Of a DNA stretch of 64,000 bases, positions 9,661 to 18,838 are shown in pieces (within the stretch, counting starts at the first letter, position 1; each line of letters opens with the position of its first letter). The DNA is from Nevskia sp. (GTDB lineage Bacteria; Pseudomonadota; Gammaproteobacteria; Nevskiales; Nevskiaceae), in the NCBI RefSeq assembly GCF_021732705.1, contig NZ_JAKFUM010000003.1:372001-436000 (forward strand), in the 5' to 3' direction. The translations under genes were made by a program, and so were the position numbers. The notes below the pieces were generated by a model. It was not told the DNA's origin and ran no database searches. It saw only the letters and a program-made list of their open reading frames with translations.

Positions 9661-9695
9661 CGCCGCCGCCGAGGCTTCCGGCGGCGGCGTTGTCG
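9661..9695 (+). terminator. GC-rich hairpin after algR
   Basis: An 11-bp perfect stem (CGCCGCCGCCG at 9661-9671 pairing with CGGCGGCGGCG at 9679-9689) closes a 7-nt loop and is followed by TTGTCGTG. The stem is very strong but the T-run is poor. It could attenuate or terminate algZR transcription before hemC. Confidence 0.5.
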
Positions 9696-9802
9696 TGTCC
9701 GGCGTCCGTAATGTCGATTTCCGCAGCCGCGACAAGACAAATTGCTGCGCTTTGTCCGACACTAGCCGCCTTGTCCAGTCGATCTGACACGCCGCGCTGC
9801 CC

Positions 9803-10720
9803 ATGAGAATTGCCACTCGCGAAAGCCCGCTTGCCCTGTGGCAGGCCGAACACGTCAAGGCGCTGCTGGAGTCGACCCATCCGGGCCACGCTGTGAGCCT
9901 GGTGCCGATGACGACGCAGGGCGATCAGCTGCTCGACCGCAGCCTCGCGACCGTCGGCGGCAAGGGCCTGTTCGTCAAGGAACTGGAATCGGCGATGCTC
10001 GAGGGCCGCGCCGACATCGCCGTGCATTCGATGAAGGACGTGCCGGCGGTGTTGCCGGATGGCCTGATCCTGACCGCCTTCCTCGCCGGCGAAGACCCGC
10101 GCGATGCCTTTGTCTCCAATCGCTACGCCAGCCTCGATGAACTGCCGCACGGTGCCGTGGTGGGCACCGCGAGCCTGCGGCGTCAGGCACAGCTGCGCGG
10201 CCTGCGGCCGGATCTGGTGGTGAAGGAGTTGCGCGGCAACGTCAACACCCGCCTGCGCAAGCTCGACGAAGGCCAGTACGACGCGATCCTGCTTGCCGCC
10301 GCCGGGCTGATGCGCCTCGGCATGCACGATCGGATCAAGGAGCGCTTCGATGTCGCCCGCTTCGTGCCGGCCTGCGCGCAGGGCGTGGTCGGCATCGAAT
10401 GTCGGGCCGACGACGCGGCCACCCGAGCGCTGCTGGCGCCGCTGCACGATCCGTATTCGGCCACGCGCCTGGCCGCCGAGCGCAGCCTCAACGCCCGGCT
10501 CGGCGGCGCCTGCACGGTGCCGGTGGCCGGTCACGCCGTGATCCGCGATGGCCGCCTGCAGTTGACCGGCCTCGTCGCCGCACCCGATGCCAGCCGCTGC
10601 GTGCGCGACGCCATCGAAGGCGATGCCGCGGACGCCACCGCGCTCGGCCGCGAGCTGGCCGAACGCCTGCTCGCCGGCGGCGCGCGCGAGATTCTGGCCA
10701 CGCTCGGCATCCATGCCTGA
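9803..10720 (+). CDS. hemC: Porphobilinogen deaminase (hydroxymethylbilane synthase)
   Basis: Polymerises four porphobilinogens to hydroxymethylbilane in haem synthesis, using a covalent dipyrromethane cofactor. The 305-aa protein opens with [17 protein letters not shown]. It shows the Arg-rich substrate-binding loop ([11 protein letters not shown]) and the catalytic Asp region (HSMKDVP). The cofactor-binding cysteine C237 sits in [12 protein letters not shown]. Its stop overlaps the hemD start by 8 nt, so translation is probably coupled. Confidence 0.97.
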   Translation: MRIATRESPLALWQAEHVKALLESTHPGHAVSLVPMTTQGDQLLDRSLATVGGKGLFVKELESAMLEGRADIAVHSMKDVPAVLPDGLILTAFLAGEDPRDAFVSNRYASLDELPHGAVVGTASLRRQAQLRGLRPDLVVKELRGNVNTRLRKLDEGQYDAILLAAAGLMRLGMHDRIKERFDVARFVPACAQGVVGIECRADDAATRALLAPLHDPYSATRLAAERSLNARLGGACTVPVAGHAVIRDGRLQLTGLVAAPDASRCVRDAIEGDAADATALGRELAERLLAGGAREILATLGIHA

Positions 10721-11507
10721 CGTCGCGCCCGCCGCGCGGCTGGACGGCTTCACCGTCCTCGTCGCCCGGCCGGCGCAGCAGGCGGATGCGCTGTGCGCGC
10801 TGATCGAGGCGCACGGCGGCCGCGTGATCCGGCTTCCGATGATCGAGATCGCCCCGGTCGCCGATCCCGCCGCCGCGGCGGCGACGCTGGCCGCCGCCCG
10901 CAAGCACGACCGCTGGCTGTTCACCAGCACCAACGCCGTGCGGTACGCCGCCGACTTGCTCGCGCCGCCGTGGCCCGCCTGTGCCGCGGTCGGCCAGGCC
11001 ACCGCGGCCGCCCTGCAGGCACTGGGCGGCCGTGACGTGCTGGTGCCGGAGGCCGGCGATGGTGCGCAGGCGCTACTGCAGCATCCTGCGCTGCAGCGCA
11101 TCGACGGCCAGCGGCACCTGATCGTCACTGGCGAGCAGACCCTGCCCGATCTCGAAGCGGGATTGCGCGCGCGCGGTGCGCAGGTCGCGGTGCTGGCGGT
11201 CTACCGCCGGATACCGGTCGCCCATGACCCGGCGACCGTTGTCGCGGCGCTTGAACAGGCCGATCTCGCGGTGATTCCGAGTGGCGAAGCGCTGCGGCAA
11301 CTGCTGGCGCTGACCCCGTCCGCCGCACGTGCCCGGCTGCGGGCGCTGCAACTGGCCGTGCCGTCGCCGCGTGTGGTAGAAACTGCGCGGGACGCAGGCT
11401 TCATCGGCACGCCGCTGCTGCCGCACCGGGTCAGCGATTCGGCCTATCTTGATCTGATCCTGCAGTTTTCTGGCGCCAACGCCCGCCAACGCCCCCGAAC
11501 CGTATGA
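10713..11507 (+). CDS. hemD: Uroporphyrinogen-III synthase
   Basis: Closes hydroxymethylbilane with inversion of ring D to give uroporphyrinogen III. The family is poorly conserved. The 264-aa length, the opening [32 protein letters not shown], the AVYRR strand and the slot between hemC and hemX support the call. The ATG at 10713 lies inside the hemC stop (ATGCCTGA), and the stop overlaps hemX by 4 nt (ATGA). Confidence 0.9.
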   Translation: MPDVAPAARLDGFTVLVARPAQQADALCALIEAHGGRVIRLPMIEIAPVADPAAAAATLAAARKHDRWLFTSTNAVRYAADLLAPPWPACAAVGQATAAALQALGGRDVLVPEAGDGAQALLQHPALQRIDGQRHLIVTGEQTLPDLEAGLRARGAQVAVLAVYRRIPVAHDPATVVAALEQADLAVIPSGEALRQLLALTPSAARARLRALQLAVPSPRVVETARDAGFIGTPLLPHRVSDSAYLDLILQFSGANARQRPRTV

Positions 11508-12556
11508 CCGAATACGAAGTCCCCGAACGCGTCGAGCCCCGGCGATCGCTGTGGCCGGTGCTGCTCAGCCTCGTGGTGCTGGCGGCACTCGCTGCCGGCG
11601 GCTACGGCGGCTGGAAGCTGTGGCAGGCACGGGTGCAGACCGAGGACATCGTCGCCGCGCAGGACACGTTGCTGCGTCGGCTGAGCCGCCAGCTCGGCGA
11701 CGCCAACGCCGAGATCCAGTCGCTGCGCCAGCGTCAGAACGACATCGCCGAATCCGCCCGCCGCAACACTGACGTGCTCGGCTCGCTGGCCGACCGCGCC
11801 GACGATCTCGACGCCACCGTCGGCCGGATCAACGCCACCCTGCAGGGCGGCCGCGGCCGCGCGCAGCTGGTGGCGGTCGAGCAGTTGCTGCTGATCGCCA
11901 ACGAGCGCGCGCGGCTGTCGAACGATGTGGTCGGCGCGATCGATGCGCTGACCCTGGCGCAGGAGCGCCTCGGCGCGCTGGCCGAGCCGAAGCTGTTCGC
12001 GATCCGCGAAGCGCTCGCGGCCGAGCGCACCGCGCTGCAGGCGCTGCCGAAGGTCGATGTCGAGGACGCCGCGCTGACCCTAAGCGGCCTGATCCGCCGC
12101 GCGCCGCAGCTGCCGCAGCGGTCGCGGGCGCCGCATCACGCATCGGTGGTCGATGCCGAGCCGTCGCGCGATCTGAAGCCGGATCGCGGCGCGTGGGCGC
12201 GCGGCATCGATTCGCTGCGCGAGGTGCTCGGTGCCGTGTTCATCGTCCGCCGCACCGACAAGCCGGTCGATCGCCTGCTGCCGCCGGAGCAGGAGTCGCT
12301 GGTCGGCCAACTGCTGCTGCTGAAGCTGGAAACCGCGCGCGCGGCGCTGCTGTCACGCAACACCGCAACGCTTCGCGCCACGGTCGAAGATGCCGAAGCC
12401 TTCCTCGACCTCTATTACCGCAGCGACGATGCCGCCGTGCTCGGCGCCCGCGCCGAACTCGATCGTCTGCTGACGCTAGAGCTGAGCGCCAAGCTGCCGG
12501 ACCTGAGCCGCAGTCTGGGTCTGCTGCGCGCGTATCTCGATGCCAACCCTCGCTGA
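11504..12556 (+). CDS. hemX: HemX-family membrane protein
   Basis: A 350-aa protein with an N-terminal membrane segment (residues about 17-40, SLWPVLLSLVVLAALAAGGYGGW) and then a long heptad-rich region (about 50-115) rich in Arg, Gln and Leu. The C-terminal helical domain is typical of HemX (PF04375). Despite its old annotation as uroporphyrinogen-III C-methyltransferase, HemX lacks a SAM-methylase fold and its role in haem synthesis is unproven. It sits in the hemCDXY operon with a 4-nt overlap with hemD. Confidence 0.9.
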   Translation: MTEYEVPERVEPRRSLWPVLLSLVVLAALAAGGYGGWKLWQARVQTEDIVAAQDTLLRRLSRQLGDANAEIQSLRQRQNDIAESARRNTDVLGSLADRADDLDATVGRINATLQGGRGRAQLVAVEQLLLIANERARLSNDVVGAIDALTLAQERLGALAEPKLFAIREALAAERTALQALPKVDVEDAALTLSGLIRRAPQLPQRSRAPHHASVVDAEPSRDLKPDRGAWARGIDSLREVLGAVFIVRRTDKPVDRLLPPEQESLVGQLLLLKLETARAALLSRNTATLRATVEDAEAFLDLYYRSDDAAVLGARAELDRLLTLELSAKLPDLSRSLGLLRAYLDANPR

Positions 12557-12577
12557 TCGAACCCGGCACGACCGCCC

Positions 12578-13765
12578 GTGATCGTCGTCTATCTGGTGCT
12601 GCTCGTCGTCTTCGCCGGAGGTCTCGGCGCGATCCTGCTGCTGCGGCCGGATACCGGCTACGTGCTGATCAACTACGGGCCGTGGGTGGTCGAGACCTCG
12701 CTGGCCGTGCTGGTGTTCGGCGTGGCGCTGTGGTTCCTCGTGGTCTATCTCGTGCTGCGCCTGTCCGGCTTCGCCATCCGCCTGCCGACGACGCTGCGCG
12801 AAGCCTTCGATCAGCGTCGGGCCGATCGCGCCCGCGATGCCTTCGAGAACGGACTGCTGGCCCTGTTCGAGGGCAACTGGGCCCGCGCCGAAAGCGAGCT
12901 GATCAAGCGCGCCAGCGATCACCACGCGCCGCACCTGAACTATCTGGCCGCTGCCCGTGCGGCGCAGCGCCAGTCCGCGACCGATCGCCGCGATCACTAT
13001 CTGCGGCTGGCGGCCCTGAACCGTCCCGAACACGAGTTCGCCACCCTGCTGTCGCAGGCCGATCTGCAGCGCAAGCGCGGCGAGTTCGAGGCGACCAAGC
13101 TCACCGCGCTGAAGCTGCGCGAGAAGGACCCGGCGCATCCGTTCGCCATCGAGCTGCTGGCCGAGAGCTACGCCGCGCTCGGTGACTGGGCCGCCTTGCG
13201 CAAGCTGCTGATCGATACCGCCGCGCAGGGCGTCATCGCCACCAGCCGGCGCGACCAGCTGATGAGCCGCGCGATCCGCGAACTGATGCAGCAGGCGATC
13301 GCCGAGGCCGCGCTGCCGACCCTGAAATCACTGTGGGAAGCGGCCGGCGCGCTGCGCGACGATCGCGACGTGCGCCGCACCTACGCTCGCGGCCTCGCCC
13401 GGCTGAATGCCGATTCCGAAGCGATGGCGCTGATCGCGCAGGCGCTGTCGGTGGACTGGGATGCCGAGCTGGCGCTGCTGTACGGCGACCTGCACGCGAA
13501 CGACCCGATCAGCCAGCTCGCGACGGTCGAGCAGTGGTTCAGCATCTACGGCGAGAAGGCCGAGCTGCTGCAGGTCGCCGGTCATGTCTGCCTCGCGAAC
13601 CGCCTGTGGGGCAAGGCTCGCAGCTATCTCGAAGCGGTGATCGCGACGGCGCCGACGCCGAAGGCTTACCTCGATCTGGCCCGGCTCTGCGCCGACACCC
13701 AGCAGCCGGAAGAAGCGGCGCGCCACTACCGGCTGGGTCTGGAACTCGCCGCCGGCAATCGCTGA
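12578..13765 (+). CDS. hemY: HemY-family TPR membrane protein
   Basis: A 395-aa inner-membrane protein with two N-terminal membrane segments (residues about 1-25 and 35-62), then the HemY_N domain (RADRARDAFENGLLALFEGNWARAESELIKRA) and tetratricopeptide repeats to the C-terminus. This is the gammaproteobacterial HemY of the hem operon, not the protoporphyrinogen oxidase of the same name; its role is thought to be scaffolding or control of haem synthesis. Translation starts at GTG 12578. It is last in the alg-hem run and convergent with the HAD gene. Confidence 0.92.
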   Translation: MIVVYLVLLVVFAGGLGAILLLRPDTGYVLINYGPWVVETSLAVLVFGVALWFLVVYLVLRLSGFAIRLPTTLREAFDQRRADRARDAFENGLLALFEGNWARAESELIKRASDHHAPHLNYLAAARAAQRQSATDRRDHYLRLAALNRPEHEFATLLSQADLQRKRGEFEATKLTALKLREKDPAHPFAIELLAESYAALGDWAALRKLLIDTAAQGVIATSRRDQLMSRAIRELMQQAIAEAALPTLKSLWEAAGALRDDRDVRRTYARGLARLNADSEAMALIAQALSVDWDAELALLYGDLHANDPISQLATVEQWFSIYGEKAELLQVAGHVCLANRLWGKARSYLEAVIATAPTPKAYLDLARLCADTQQPEEAARHYRLGLELAAGNR

Positions 13766-13768
13766 ATC

Positions 13769-14470
13769 TCAGCGACCTGCGGCGATGCACGGGTGCTTCG
13801 GCAGCGGCGGGTGCAGCAGGTCCGGCAGTCGGTCCACGGCGCTGAATTCGTCGATCACGCGCGGCGCCTGGGTCGAATCTGGATGGCGGATCGCCACCAC
13901 TTCGCGGATGCCGTAGTGCTTCGCCGCGCGCAGCACCGGCAGGCTGTCGTCGGCAAACAGGGTGCGCGACGGGTCGAACGGATGGGCGTCGACCAGCGCC
14001 GGCCAGAAGCGCGCATCTTCCTTCGGCATGCCGAAATCGTGCGACGAGATCACCCGCTCGAAATGGCGGCCGATGCCGGTTTCCTCGAGCTTCACGGTCC
14101 AGCTGCCCGGATGGGCGTTGGTGACGAGCCACAGCGGCCGGCCGCTGTCGCGCACGGCTTCGAGGAACTCGTGGCTGCCGGGCAGCGGGCGCATGCCGGC
14201 CCGCAGCTCGGTCTTCATCGCGATGATGTCGAGCCCGGTGAACTGGCTCCAGTAGTCGAGGCAGTACCAGTTCAGGGTGCCCTGCGTCGCGCGGAACTCG
14301 GGCACCAGCCGCGCCAGCGATTCGTCCAGCGACAGCCCATGACGCGCGGCATAGCGTTGCGGCAGCAGTTCCAGCCAGAAATGGTTGTCGAACGACAGGT
14401 CGAGGACCGTGCCGTCCATGTCCAGCAGCACCTGGTCGATCTGCGACCAGTCGATGTTCAAGGCAGTCAT
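13769..14470 (-). CDS. yrfG: HAD-family GMP/IMP nucleotidase (YrfG-like)
   Basis: A 233-aa HAD hydrolase expected to dephosphorylate purine 5'-mononucleotides. Motif I is LLDMDGTVLDL (nucleophile Asp near residue 17), followed by the family-specific DNHFWLELLPQRYA. Motif II is LVTNAH, motif III is GMPKEDARFW with the conserved Lys, and motif IV is LFADDSLPVL. The DxDGT-L-DL-x-FDNHFW signature is characteristic of the YrfG group. It lies 3 bp from the end of hemY and is divergent from cysQ by about 36 bp, a neighbour seen in other Gammaproteobacteria. Confidence 0.9.
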   Translation of the reverse strand: MTALNIDWSQIDQVLLDMDGTVLDLSFDNHFWLELLPQRYAARHGLSLDESLARLVPEFRATQGTLNWYCLDYWSQFTGLDIIAMKTELRAGMRPLPGSHEFLEAVRDSGRPLWLVTNAHPGSWTVKLEETGIGRHFERVISSHDFGMPKEDARFWPALVDAHPFDPSRTLFADDSLPVLRAAKHYGIREVVAIRHPDSTQAPRVIDEFSAVDRLPDLLHPPLPKHPCIAAGR

Positions 14471-14506
14471 GTCGCTATGATACCGACAGCCTCCATCACC
14501 CCCGCC

Positions 14507-15316
14507 ATGACTTCCGAACGCCCCGTTTCCGCTGAACTGCTCGACGCCGTGCTCGCCATCGCCATCAAGGCCGGCGACGCGATCATGGAGGTCTACGAAT
14601 CCGATTTCGCGGTGGCGACCAAGGACGACACCTCGCCGCTGACGCAGGCCGACCTGCGCGCTCACCACACGATCATCGACGCGCTGGCGCTGCTGACGCC
14701 GGAGATTCCGTGCCTGTCCGAGGAATCCGCCGCGATCGACTTCGCCACGCGCAGTGCGTGGACCCGCTACTGGCTGATCGATCCGCTCGACGGCACCAAG
14801 GAGTTCGTCAAGCGCAACGGCGATTTCACCGTCAACATCGCGCTGATCGATCGTCACGACGCCGTGCTCGGCGTGGTTCATGTGCCGGTGGCGAAGTCCA
14901 GCTACATCGCCGCACGCGGCCTCGGCGCGTTCGTCGTGCGTGACGGCCAGCGCCAACCGATCGCGACGCGCAAGACGCCGGACAAGCCGGCGCTGGTGGT
15001 GACCAAGTCGCACCGGGATGCGGCACTCGATGCCTTCCTCGCTCATGCGCCGGCGCACGACGAGATCAGCCGCGGCTCGTCGCTGAAGTTCTGCATGGTC
15101 GCCGAGGGTGTCGCCGACTTCTATCCGCGCACCGGTCCGACGTCCGAGTGGGACACCGCCGCTGCGCAATGCCTCGCCGAAGTCGCCGGTGCCACGGTGC
15201 TGCGCCTGCCGGACTGGCAGCCGTTGCGCTACAACACCAAGGAATCGCTGCTGAATCCGGGCTTCGTCGTGATCGGCGATCCGGCCTACGGCTGGCGCGA
15301 GCGCCTGCAGGCCTGA
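14507..15316 (+). CDS. cysQ: 3'(2'),5'-bisphosphate nucleotidase CysQ
   Basis: Inositol-monophosphatase-fold enzyme that removes the 3'-phosphate from PAP/PAPS, recycling by-products of sulfate assimilation. Metal-binding motifs are visible: DDTSPLTQAD near residue 38, PCLSEES near 70 and the signature WLIDPLDGTKEF near 88. The C-terminal signature is GPTSEWDTAAAQCLAEVAG. The protein is 269 aa, starting at ATG 14507 (MTSERPVSAELL). An upstream in-frame ATG at 14477 would add ten residues and lie within 7 bp of the divergent gene. Confidence 0.94.
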   Translation: MTSERPVSAELLDAVLAIAIKAGDAIMEVYESDFAVATKDDTSPLTQADLRAHHTIIDALALLTPEIPCLSEESAAIDFATRSAWTRYWLIDPLDGTKEFVKRNGDFTVNIALIDRHDAVLGVVHVPVAKSSYIAARGLGAFVVRDGQRQPIATRKTPDKPALVVTKSHRDAALDAFLAHAPAHDEISRGSSLKFCMVAEGVADFYPRTGPTSEWDTAAAQCLAEVAGATVLRLPDWQPLRYNTKESLLNPGFVVIGDPAYGWRERLQA

Positions 15317-15321
15317 GCCGC

Positions 15322-15882
15322 ATGGCGAGCCGACTGCAGGCTGCCGATCGGCGTCGCATCGCGGCGCTGTGGCAGGAACTGTCGATCGCCGCCGACGTCG
15401 TGCATGCCCGGCGTCTGCCGCTGTATGCCGAAGCGCAGCGGCTGGCGCCGATCGGGCTCGGCACGGACGGTCGCGACAAGATGCTGGTACCGGGGGCCGC
15501 AAAAGCCTGGGCATCGATGCGTGACGCCGCGGCCGGGCAGGGCGTCGAACTGCTGATGGTCTCGGCCTTCCGCAGCTTCGAGTTCCAGGCCGCGCTGATC
15601 CGGAACAAGCTGGCCAAGGGCCGGGTGATCGAAGAGATCCTGACCGTCAATGCGCCGCCCGGCTGCAGCGAGCATCACACCGGGCGCGCGGTCGACATCG
15701 GCACGTCCGGCTGTGCGCCGCTGGAAGAGGAATTCGAAACCACCGCCGCCTTCGCCTGGCTGCAGCGCCACGCCGGCGCCTTCGGATTCACCATGACTTA
15801 CCCGAAAGGGAATGCCGAGGGCTATCTTTACGAGCCGTGGCACTGGTGCTGGCAGGTGCCGCGCGTGTTTCGGAGCCGCTGA
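15322..15882 (+). CDS. M15-family D,D-carboxypeptidase (VanY-like)
   Basis: A 186-aa zinc peptidase expected to trim peptidoglycan stem peptides. It has the M15B hallmarks: MVSAFRSFEFQ, then SEHHTGRAVDIG (SxHxxGxAxD zinc and catalytic residues, near residues 118-129) and the C-terminal EPWHWCW with the third ligand His. No signal peptide is evident at the chosen ATG (MASRLQAADRRRI), which is odd for a wall enzyme; a cytosolic recycling role or a misplaced start are alternatives. It begins 5 bp after cysQ and is probably co-transcribed. Confidence 0.87.
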   Translation: MASRLQAADRRRIAALWQELSIAADVVHARRLPLYAEAQRLAPIGLGTDGRDKMLVPGAAKAWASMRDAAAGQGVELLMVSAFRSFEFQAALIRNKLAKGRVIEEILTVNAPPGCSEHHTGRAVDIGTSGCAPLEEEFETTAAFAWLQRHAGAFGFTMTYPKGNAEGYLYEPWHWCWQVPRVFRSR

Positions 15883-15965
15883 CCGGCGTTGCCGACGCCC
15901 CTTCGATCGGCGCGACCGACAGGCTCGATCACGTCGCCGCCAGCCTGCCGTAGCGGAGATGCCCG

Positions 15966-16718
15966 ATGAACGTGCCGGCCCGCGGAATCGTCACCTGCTG
16001 TCTGCTCCTTGCTGTCGTCCCGCTGCCGTCGCGCGCGGCGGACGAGGTCTCGCTGCGCTTCGAAGGCTGTTCCGAGCAGACGGCGGTGCTCGGCTTCCCG
16101 GCACTGGCCTATCGATCGCTGCTGCCGCCGGGCTTCCGCTTCACCGGCCTTGGCGGCGCCGGGCTGACGGCGCTGGTGTCGGTCTCCGGTTCCACCTGCG
16201 CATCGTCGAATGGCGGCGGCCCGTCGGCAGAGCTGCTGTCGTTCGTGCAGGTGGATCCGCCGGCGGCCTATCGCGATCCGGCGATCCCGTTCTACGGCAT
16301 CGCGCTGGGCGGCTATTCGAATCGCCCCGATGTCGTCACCGCGTTCGACCGGCTCGGATTCGGCGACCAGATCCGTCCGGGCGAGGTCACGGTGCGCGTG
16401 GTCGATCATCCGGCGCTGCGCGAGCGGCGCGGACAGGTCGTGGCGCGCGATGCCGACAGCCGCATCGTCACCAACACGGTCGTGTTCGGGCCGCTGGTGG
16501 CGCTGCCGGGCTCGCGCACGCGGCTGTTCGCGGTCCGCGACGGTGCCGTCGTCGCGATCGTCGATGGGGTCTACACCGCGCAGTCCGGCTTCATCGGCAT
16601 CAGCACCTTCGTGCAGCAGGGCGATGGCCCGGCGCAGTTGCCGGCCGCGGTCGGCACGGCCGGACACGCCACCGGCTACGACCTCGTGATCACGCCGGTG
16701 CCGCTGCCGGTGCGATGA
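15966..16718 (+). CDS. Exported hypothetical protein
   Basis: Function not recognised. This 250-aa protein has a clear Sec signal peptide (IVTCCLLLAVVPLPSRAADE, cleavage likely after ARA, or SRA depending on frame of the signal). A globular domain follows with FPALAYRSLLPPGFRFTGLGG and a repeated small-residue beta pattern. The LLPPGF segment is reminiscent of acetoacetate-decarboxylase-like folds, but the match is weak and the catalytic Lys context is not clear. Two cysteines in the mature part (FEGCSE and GSTCASS) could form a disulfide. The gene is flanked by short gaps and is convergent with a small stress-type membrane protein. Confidence 0.65.
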   Translation: MNVPARGIVTCCLLLAVVPLPSRAADEVSLRFEGCSEQTAVLGFPALAYRSLLPPGFRFTGLGGAGLTALVSVSGSTCASSNGGGPSAELLSFVQVDPPAAYRDPAIPFYGIALGGYSNRPDVVTAFDRLGFGDQIRPGEVTVRVVDHPALRERRGQVVARDADSRIVTNTVVFGPLVALPGSRTRLFAVRDGAVVAIVDGVYTAQSGFIGISTFVQQGDGPAQLPAAVGTAGHATGYDLVITPVPLPVR

Positions 16719-16725
16719 CCCGCGA

Positions 16726-16974
16726 TCAGCTGCCCTGCTTGCTGCGGATCGCCCCGACGACGTACAGCAGCACGATGGCGCCGATCAGCGCGCCGAGAAA
16801 GCCCGCGCCCTGTCCCGGCCGGTACAGCCCGAGCGCCTGACCGCCGTAGCTCGCGACGAACGAGCCGGCGATGCCGAGCACCGTGGTCAGGATGATGCCC
16901 ATGCCGTCGTTGCCGGGCTTCAGATAGCGCGCGACGAGGCCGACGACGAAGCCGATGAACAGGGTCCAGATCAT
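16726..16974 (-). CDS. GlsB/YeaQ/YmgE-family stress membrane protein
   Basis: An 82-aa inner-membrane protein of the transglycosylase-associated family (PF04226), usually induced by envelope or general stress; its biochemical role is unknown. Three hydrophobic segments are visible (WTLFIGFVVGLVARYL, GIILTTVLGIAGSFVASYGG, GFLGALIGAIVLLYVVGAI), with the conserved GxVAR, PG and GIxG turns between them. A strong AAGGAG ribosome site lies 7 bp before the ATG at 16972-16974. Confidence 0.92.
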   Translation of the reverse strand: MIWTLFIGFVVGLVARYLKPGNDGMGIILTTVLGIAGSFVASYGGQALGLYRPGQGAGFLGALIGAIVLLYVVGAIRSKQGS

Positions 16975-17063
16975 GTGACGCTCCTTGTGGCCGGTTTGGC
17001 CGTGGGACTGTAGCCGGGTTCGAGGCCGATCGGCGACCGGATCGACGTCCGGCCACGGCCGGC

Positions 17064-17591
17064 TCAGCGCGCCGACGACGTGTGATCGCGCGTGATCTTC
17101 CAGCCGTCCGCCGTGCGCCGGAACAGCAGCGTGAACAGGCCGTTCGGGCGATCGTTCTCGCGCGCCAGCGCCCAGCGTCCGAACGCGAGGGCCGCATCCG
17201 GGCCGGTGCTTTCGATCTCGATCTCGGTGAAGCTCAGCGTGCCCATCGCCGCGCGGTCCGGATAGCGCGTCCTGTAGCCTTCGAGCGTGGTCTGCCAGCC
17301 ATGACTGACCTTGCCGCCGGATGCGAAGCGCAGGCGCTCGTCATGCCAGTAGCCGCTCATGAAGCGGTCGATGTCGCCGCGGTTCCAGGCTTCGGCCTGT
17401 GCCTGAAGCACGGCGCGGATCGCGGCTTCGCTGTCGGCGGCGGCCGGCTCGACGGCGAAACCGAGGCCTGGCAGCAGCGTGCCGAGCACGGCGGCGGCAC
17501 TTCCGATGACGCCAGCGAGCACGCGACGACGGTGGGGATCGATCGGCAGCGACGCCGGCACGGCCGATTCGGGAGTCTGGTTGCGCGACAT
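17064..17591 (-). CDS. Exported SnoaL/DUF4440-like (NTF2-fold) protein
   Basis: A 175-aa protein with a twin-arginine-like leader (HRRRVLAGVIGSAAAVLGTLL). The NTF2-like domain contains AIRAVLQAQAEAWNRGDIDRFMSGYW, LEGYRTRYP and FTLLFRRTADGWKITRDHTS, which is the DUF4440/SnoaL pattern. Such proteins bind small hydrophobic ligands or act as minor isomerases; the ligand is unknown. ATG 17591 is chosen over an in-frame TTG at 17609, which lacks a better ribosome site. Neighbours give no functional clue. Confidence 0.82.
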   Translation of the reverse strand: MSRNQTPESAVPASLPIDPHRRRVLAGVIGSAAAVLGTLLPGLGFAVEPAAADSEAAIRAVLQAQAEAWNRGDIDRFMSGYWHDERLRFASGGKVSHGWQTTLEGYRTRYPDRAAMGTLSFTEIEIESTGPDAALAFGRWALARENDRPNGLFTLLFRRTADGWKITRDHTSSAR

Positions 17592-17811
17592 GAGGGACCG
17601 TCCGGACAAGGGTTCAGCCTGCAGCTTAGCGGCTGCTCGTCAATCACCGGGTATTCGCGTGCAGTAGCTCACAAAGCGGTTGATGGTCGCTGCGCGACTG
17701 GGACCCACATCAACAAAAAACCGCAGGTCGGACGCCAGAATCCATCCATCGCCAGTGCGCCGGCGCCAAGACCCGGCCCGGCACCGACCCCGCATTGAAA
17801 AGGTGAAGACC

Positions 17812-18147
17812 ATGCTTCGTTCATTCATCGATTCCGACATCTACCGCGTCATGCTCGGCAGCGAGCAGCCAGAGGCGCTTTCCGACGTGTTCCTGCAGTT
17901 CGGCCTGCAGCACGAGGGGAACATCCGGCTGATGCGCCGCGACGACGGCAGCGGCGTGCACGTGGCGATGGTGCTGGTCGATGGCGACACGCTCGAGCGC
18001 ATCGCGCTGAGCCAGCGGGTGATGATGATGCAGATCGACAACATCAGCGCCCGTCTCCGCGCCGTGCCGAGCCTGCCGGGCGGCGGCTCGGCCGAACGCA
18101 CGCCGCGTTTCGCGCCGCTGCGGCTGCCCTACGGGGTGGCAGCCTGA
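17812..18147 (+). CDS. Small hypothetical protein
   Basis: Not recognised. It is 111 aa, starting MLRSFIDSDIYRVML with an AGGTGA ribosome site 8 bp upstream. It has no signal peptide or membrane segment; the middle is an alternating strand pattern (GNIRLMRRDDGSGVHVAMVLVDG) followed by a helix (TLERIALSQRVMMMQIDNISARL). The 3' end overlaps the convergent HExxH gene by 19 bp. A separate upstream in-frame extension is open but has no good start. Confidence 0.55.
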   Translation: MLRSFIDSDIYRVMLGSEQPEALSDVFLQFGLQHEGNIRLMRRDDGSGVHVAMVLVDGDTLERIALSQRVMMMQIDNISARLRAVPSLPGGGSAERTPRFAPLRLPYGVAA

Positions 18148-18704
18148 GAAATTGCCGCCGCCGGCACGATCCGGCGGCCTGCGGGATCGATCCATCCGCG
18201 CGCGTGCAGCCAGCGGCGCGCGTCGTCCGAATCGCCGGCGAACCATGCGGCGGCGCTGCCGAGGATGAAGTGGTAGCCCCAGGCATCCATGTCGGCGAAC
18301 ACCTGCGGCCTTGAATAACCGGCCAGGTCCGACGCCAGCAGGCATTGCAGGTAGCAGACGGCGTTTTCCTCGGTGTCGGTGCCGCCAGCGTCGGTGTGCA
18401 GCACAGTCCGCCGCTCTGCATCCATGCAGATGTAGTGACTGGCCTCGTGCAGTGCGGAATGCACCGGCGTGTCCGGCCGGATCAGCAGCTCGCCACCGAT
18501 CAACCCCGCTTCCGGCTCGCCCCAGTAACTGCCGGGAATCGGCGCCGCTTCCGGCAGCCAGCGCACGCTCAGCCCGTAGTCCGCCAGCAGGATCGCCAGC
18601 GCGCGCTCGGGCAGCGCATCGCAGCGCGTCACGGCAGCGCTGTCCGACGCTGCTGATCGCTCGGACGCTGGCGGGGCAATGCGGGTGTCGGCAGGCAGGG
18701 TCAC
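18129..18704 (-). CDS. Hypothetical protein with HExxH motif
   Basis: A 191-aa cytosolic protein of unknown role. Residues around 91-95 read HEASH within VHSALHEASHYICMD, the HExxH pattern of zincin metallopeptidases. Later conserved-looking segments are TDTEENAVCYLQCLL, with an E that could be a third ligand, and FADMDAWGYHFILGS. Whether it binds zinc or cuts peptides is inference. I used GTG 18704 as the start since it precedes MTLPADTR-like sequence, but no ribosome site decides it. Its last 19 bp overlap the convergent small gene. Confidence 0.7.
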   Translation of the reverse strand: MTLPADTRIAPPASERSAASDSAAVTRCDALPERALAILLADYGLSVRWLPEAAPIPGSYWGEPEAGLIGGELLIRPDTPVHSALHEASHYICMDAERRTVLHTDAGGTDTEENAVCYLQCLLASDLAGYSRPQVFADMDAWGYHFILGSAAAWFAGDSDDARRWLHARGWIDPAGRRIVPAAAISQAATP

Positions 18705-18838
18705 GGTCGGATTAGAGCAAATTTTCCTGCGGGACCGCCCACGCCAAGCGGCTATGCTCGACGCGCCATCAAGACCAGAACAACCATTCGCGCGGCCCGG
18801 GCATGTCCCGATCGCCAGCGCCGGTGCCGGAGATCCGC

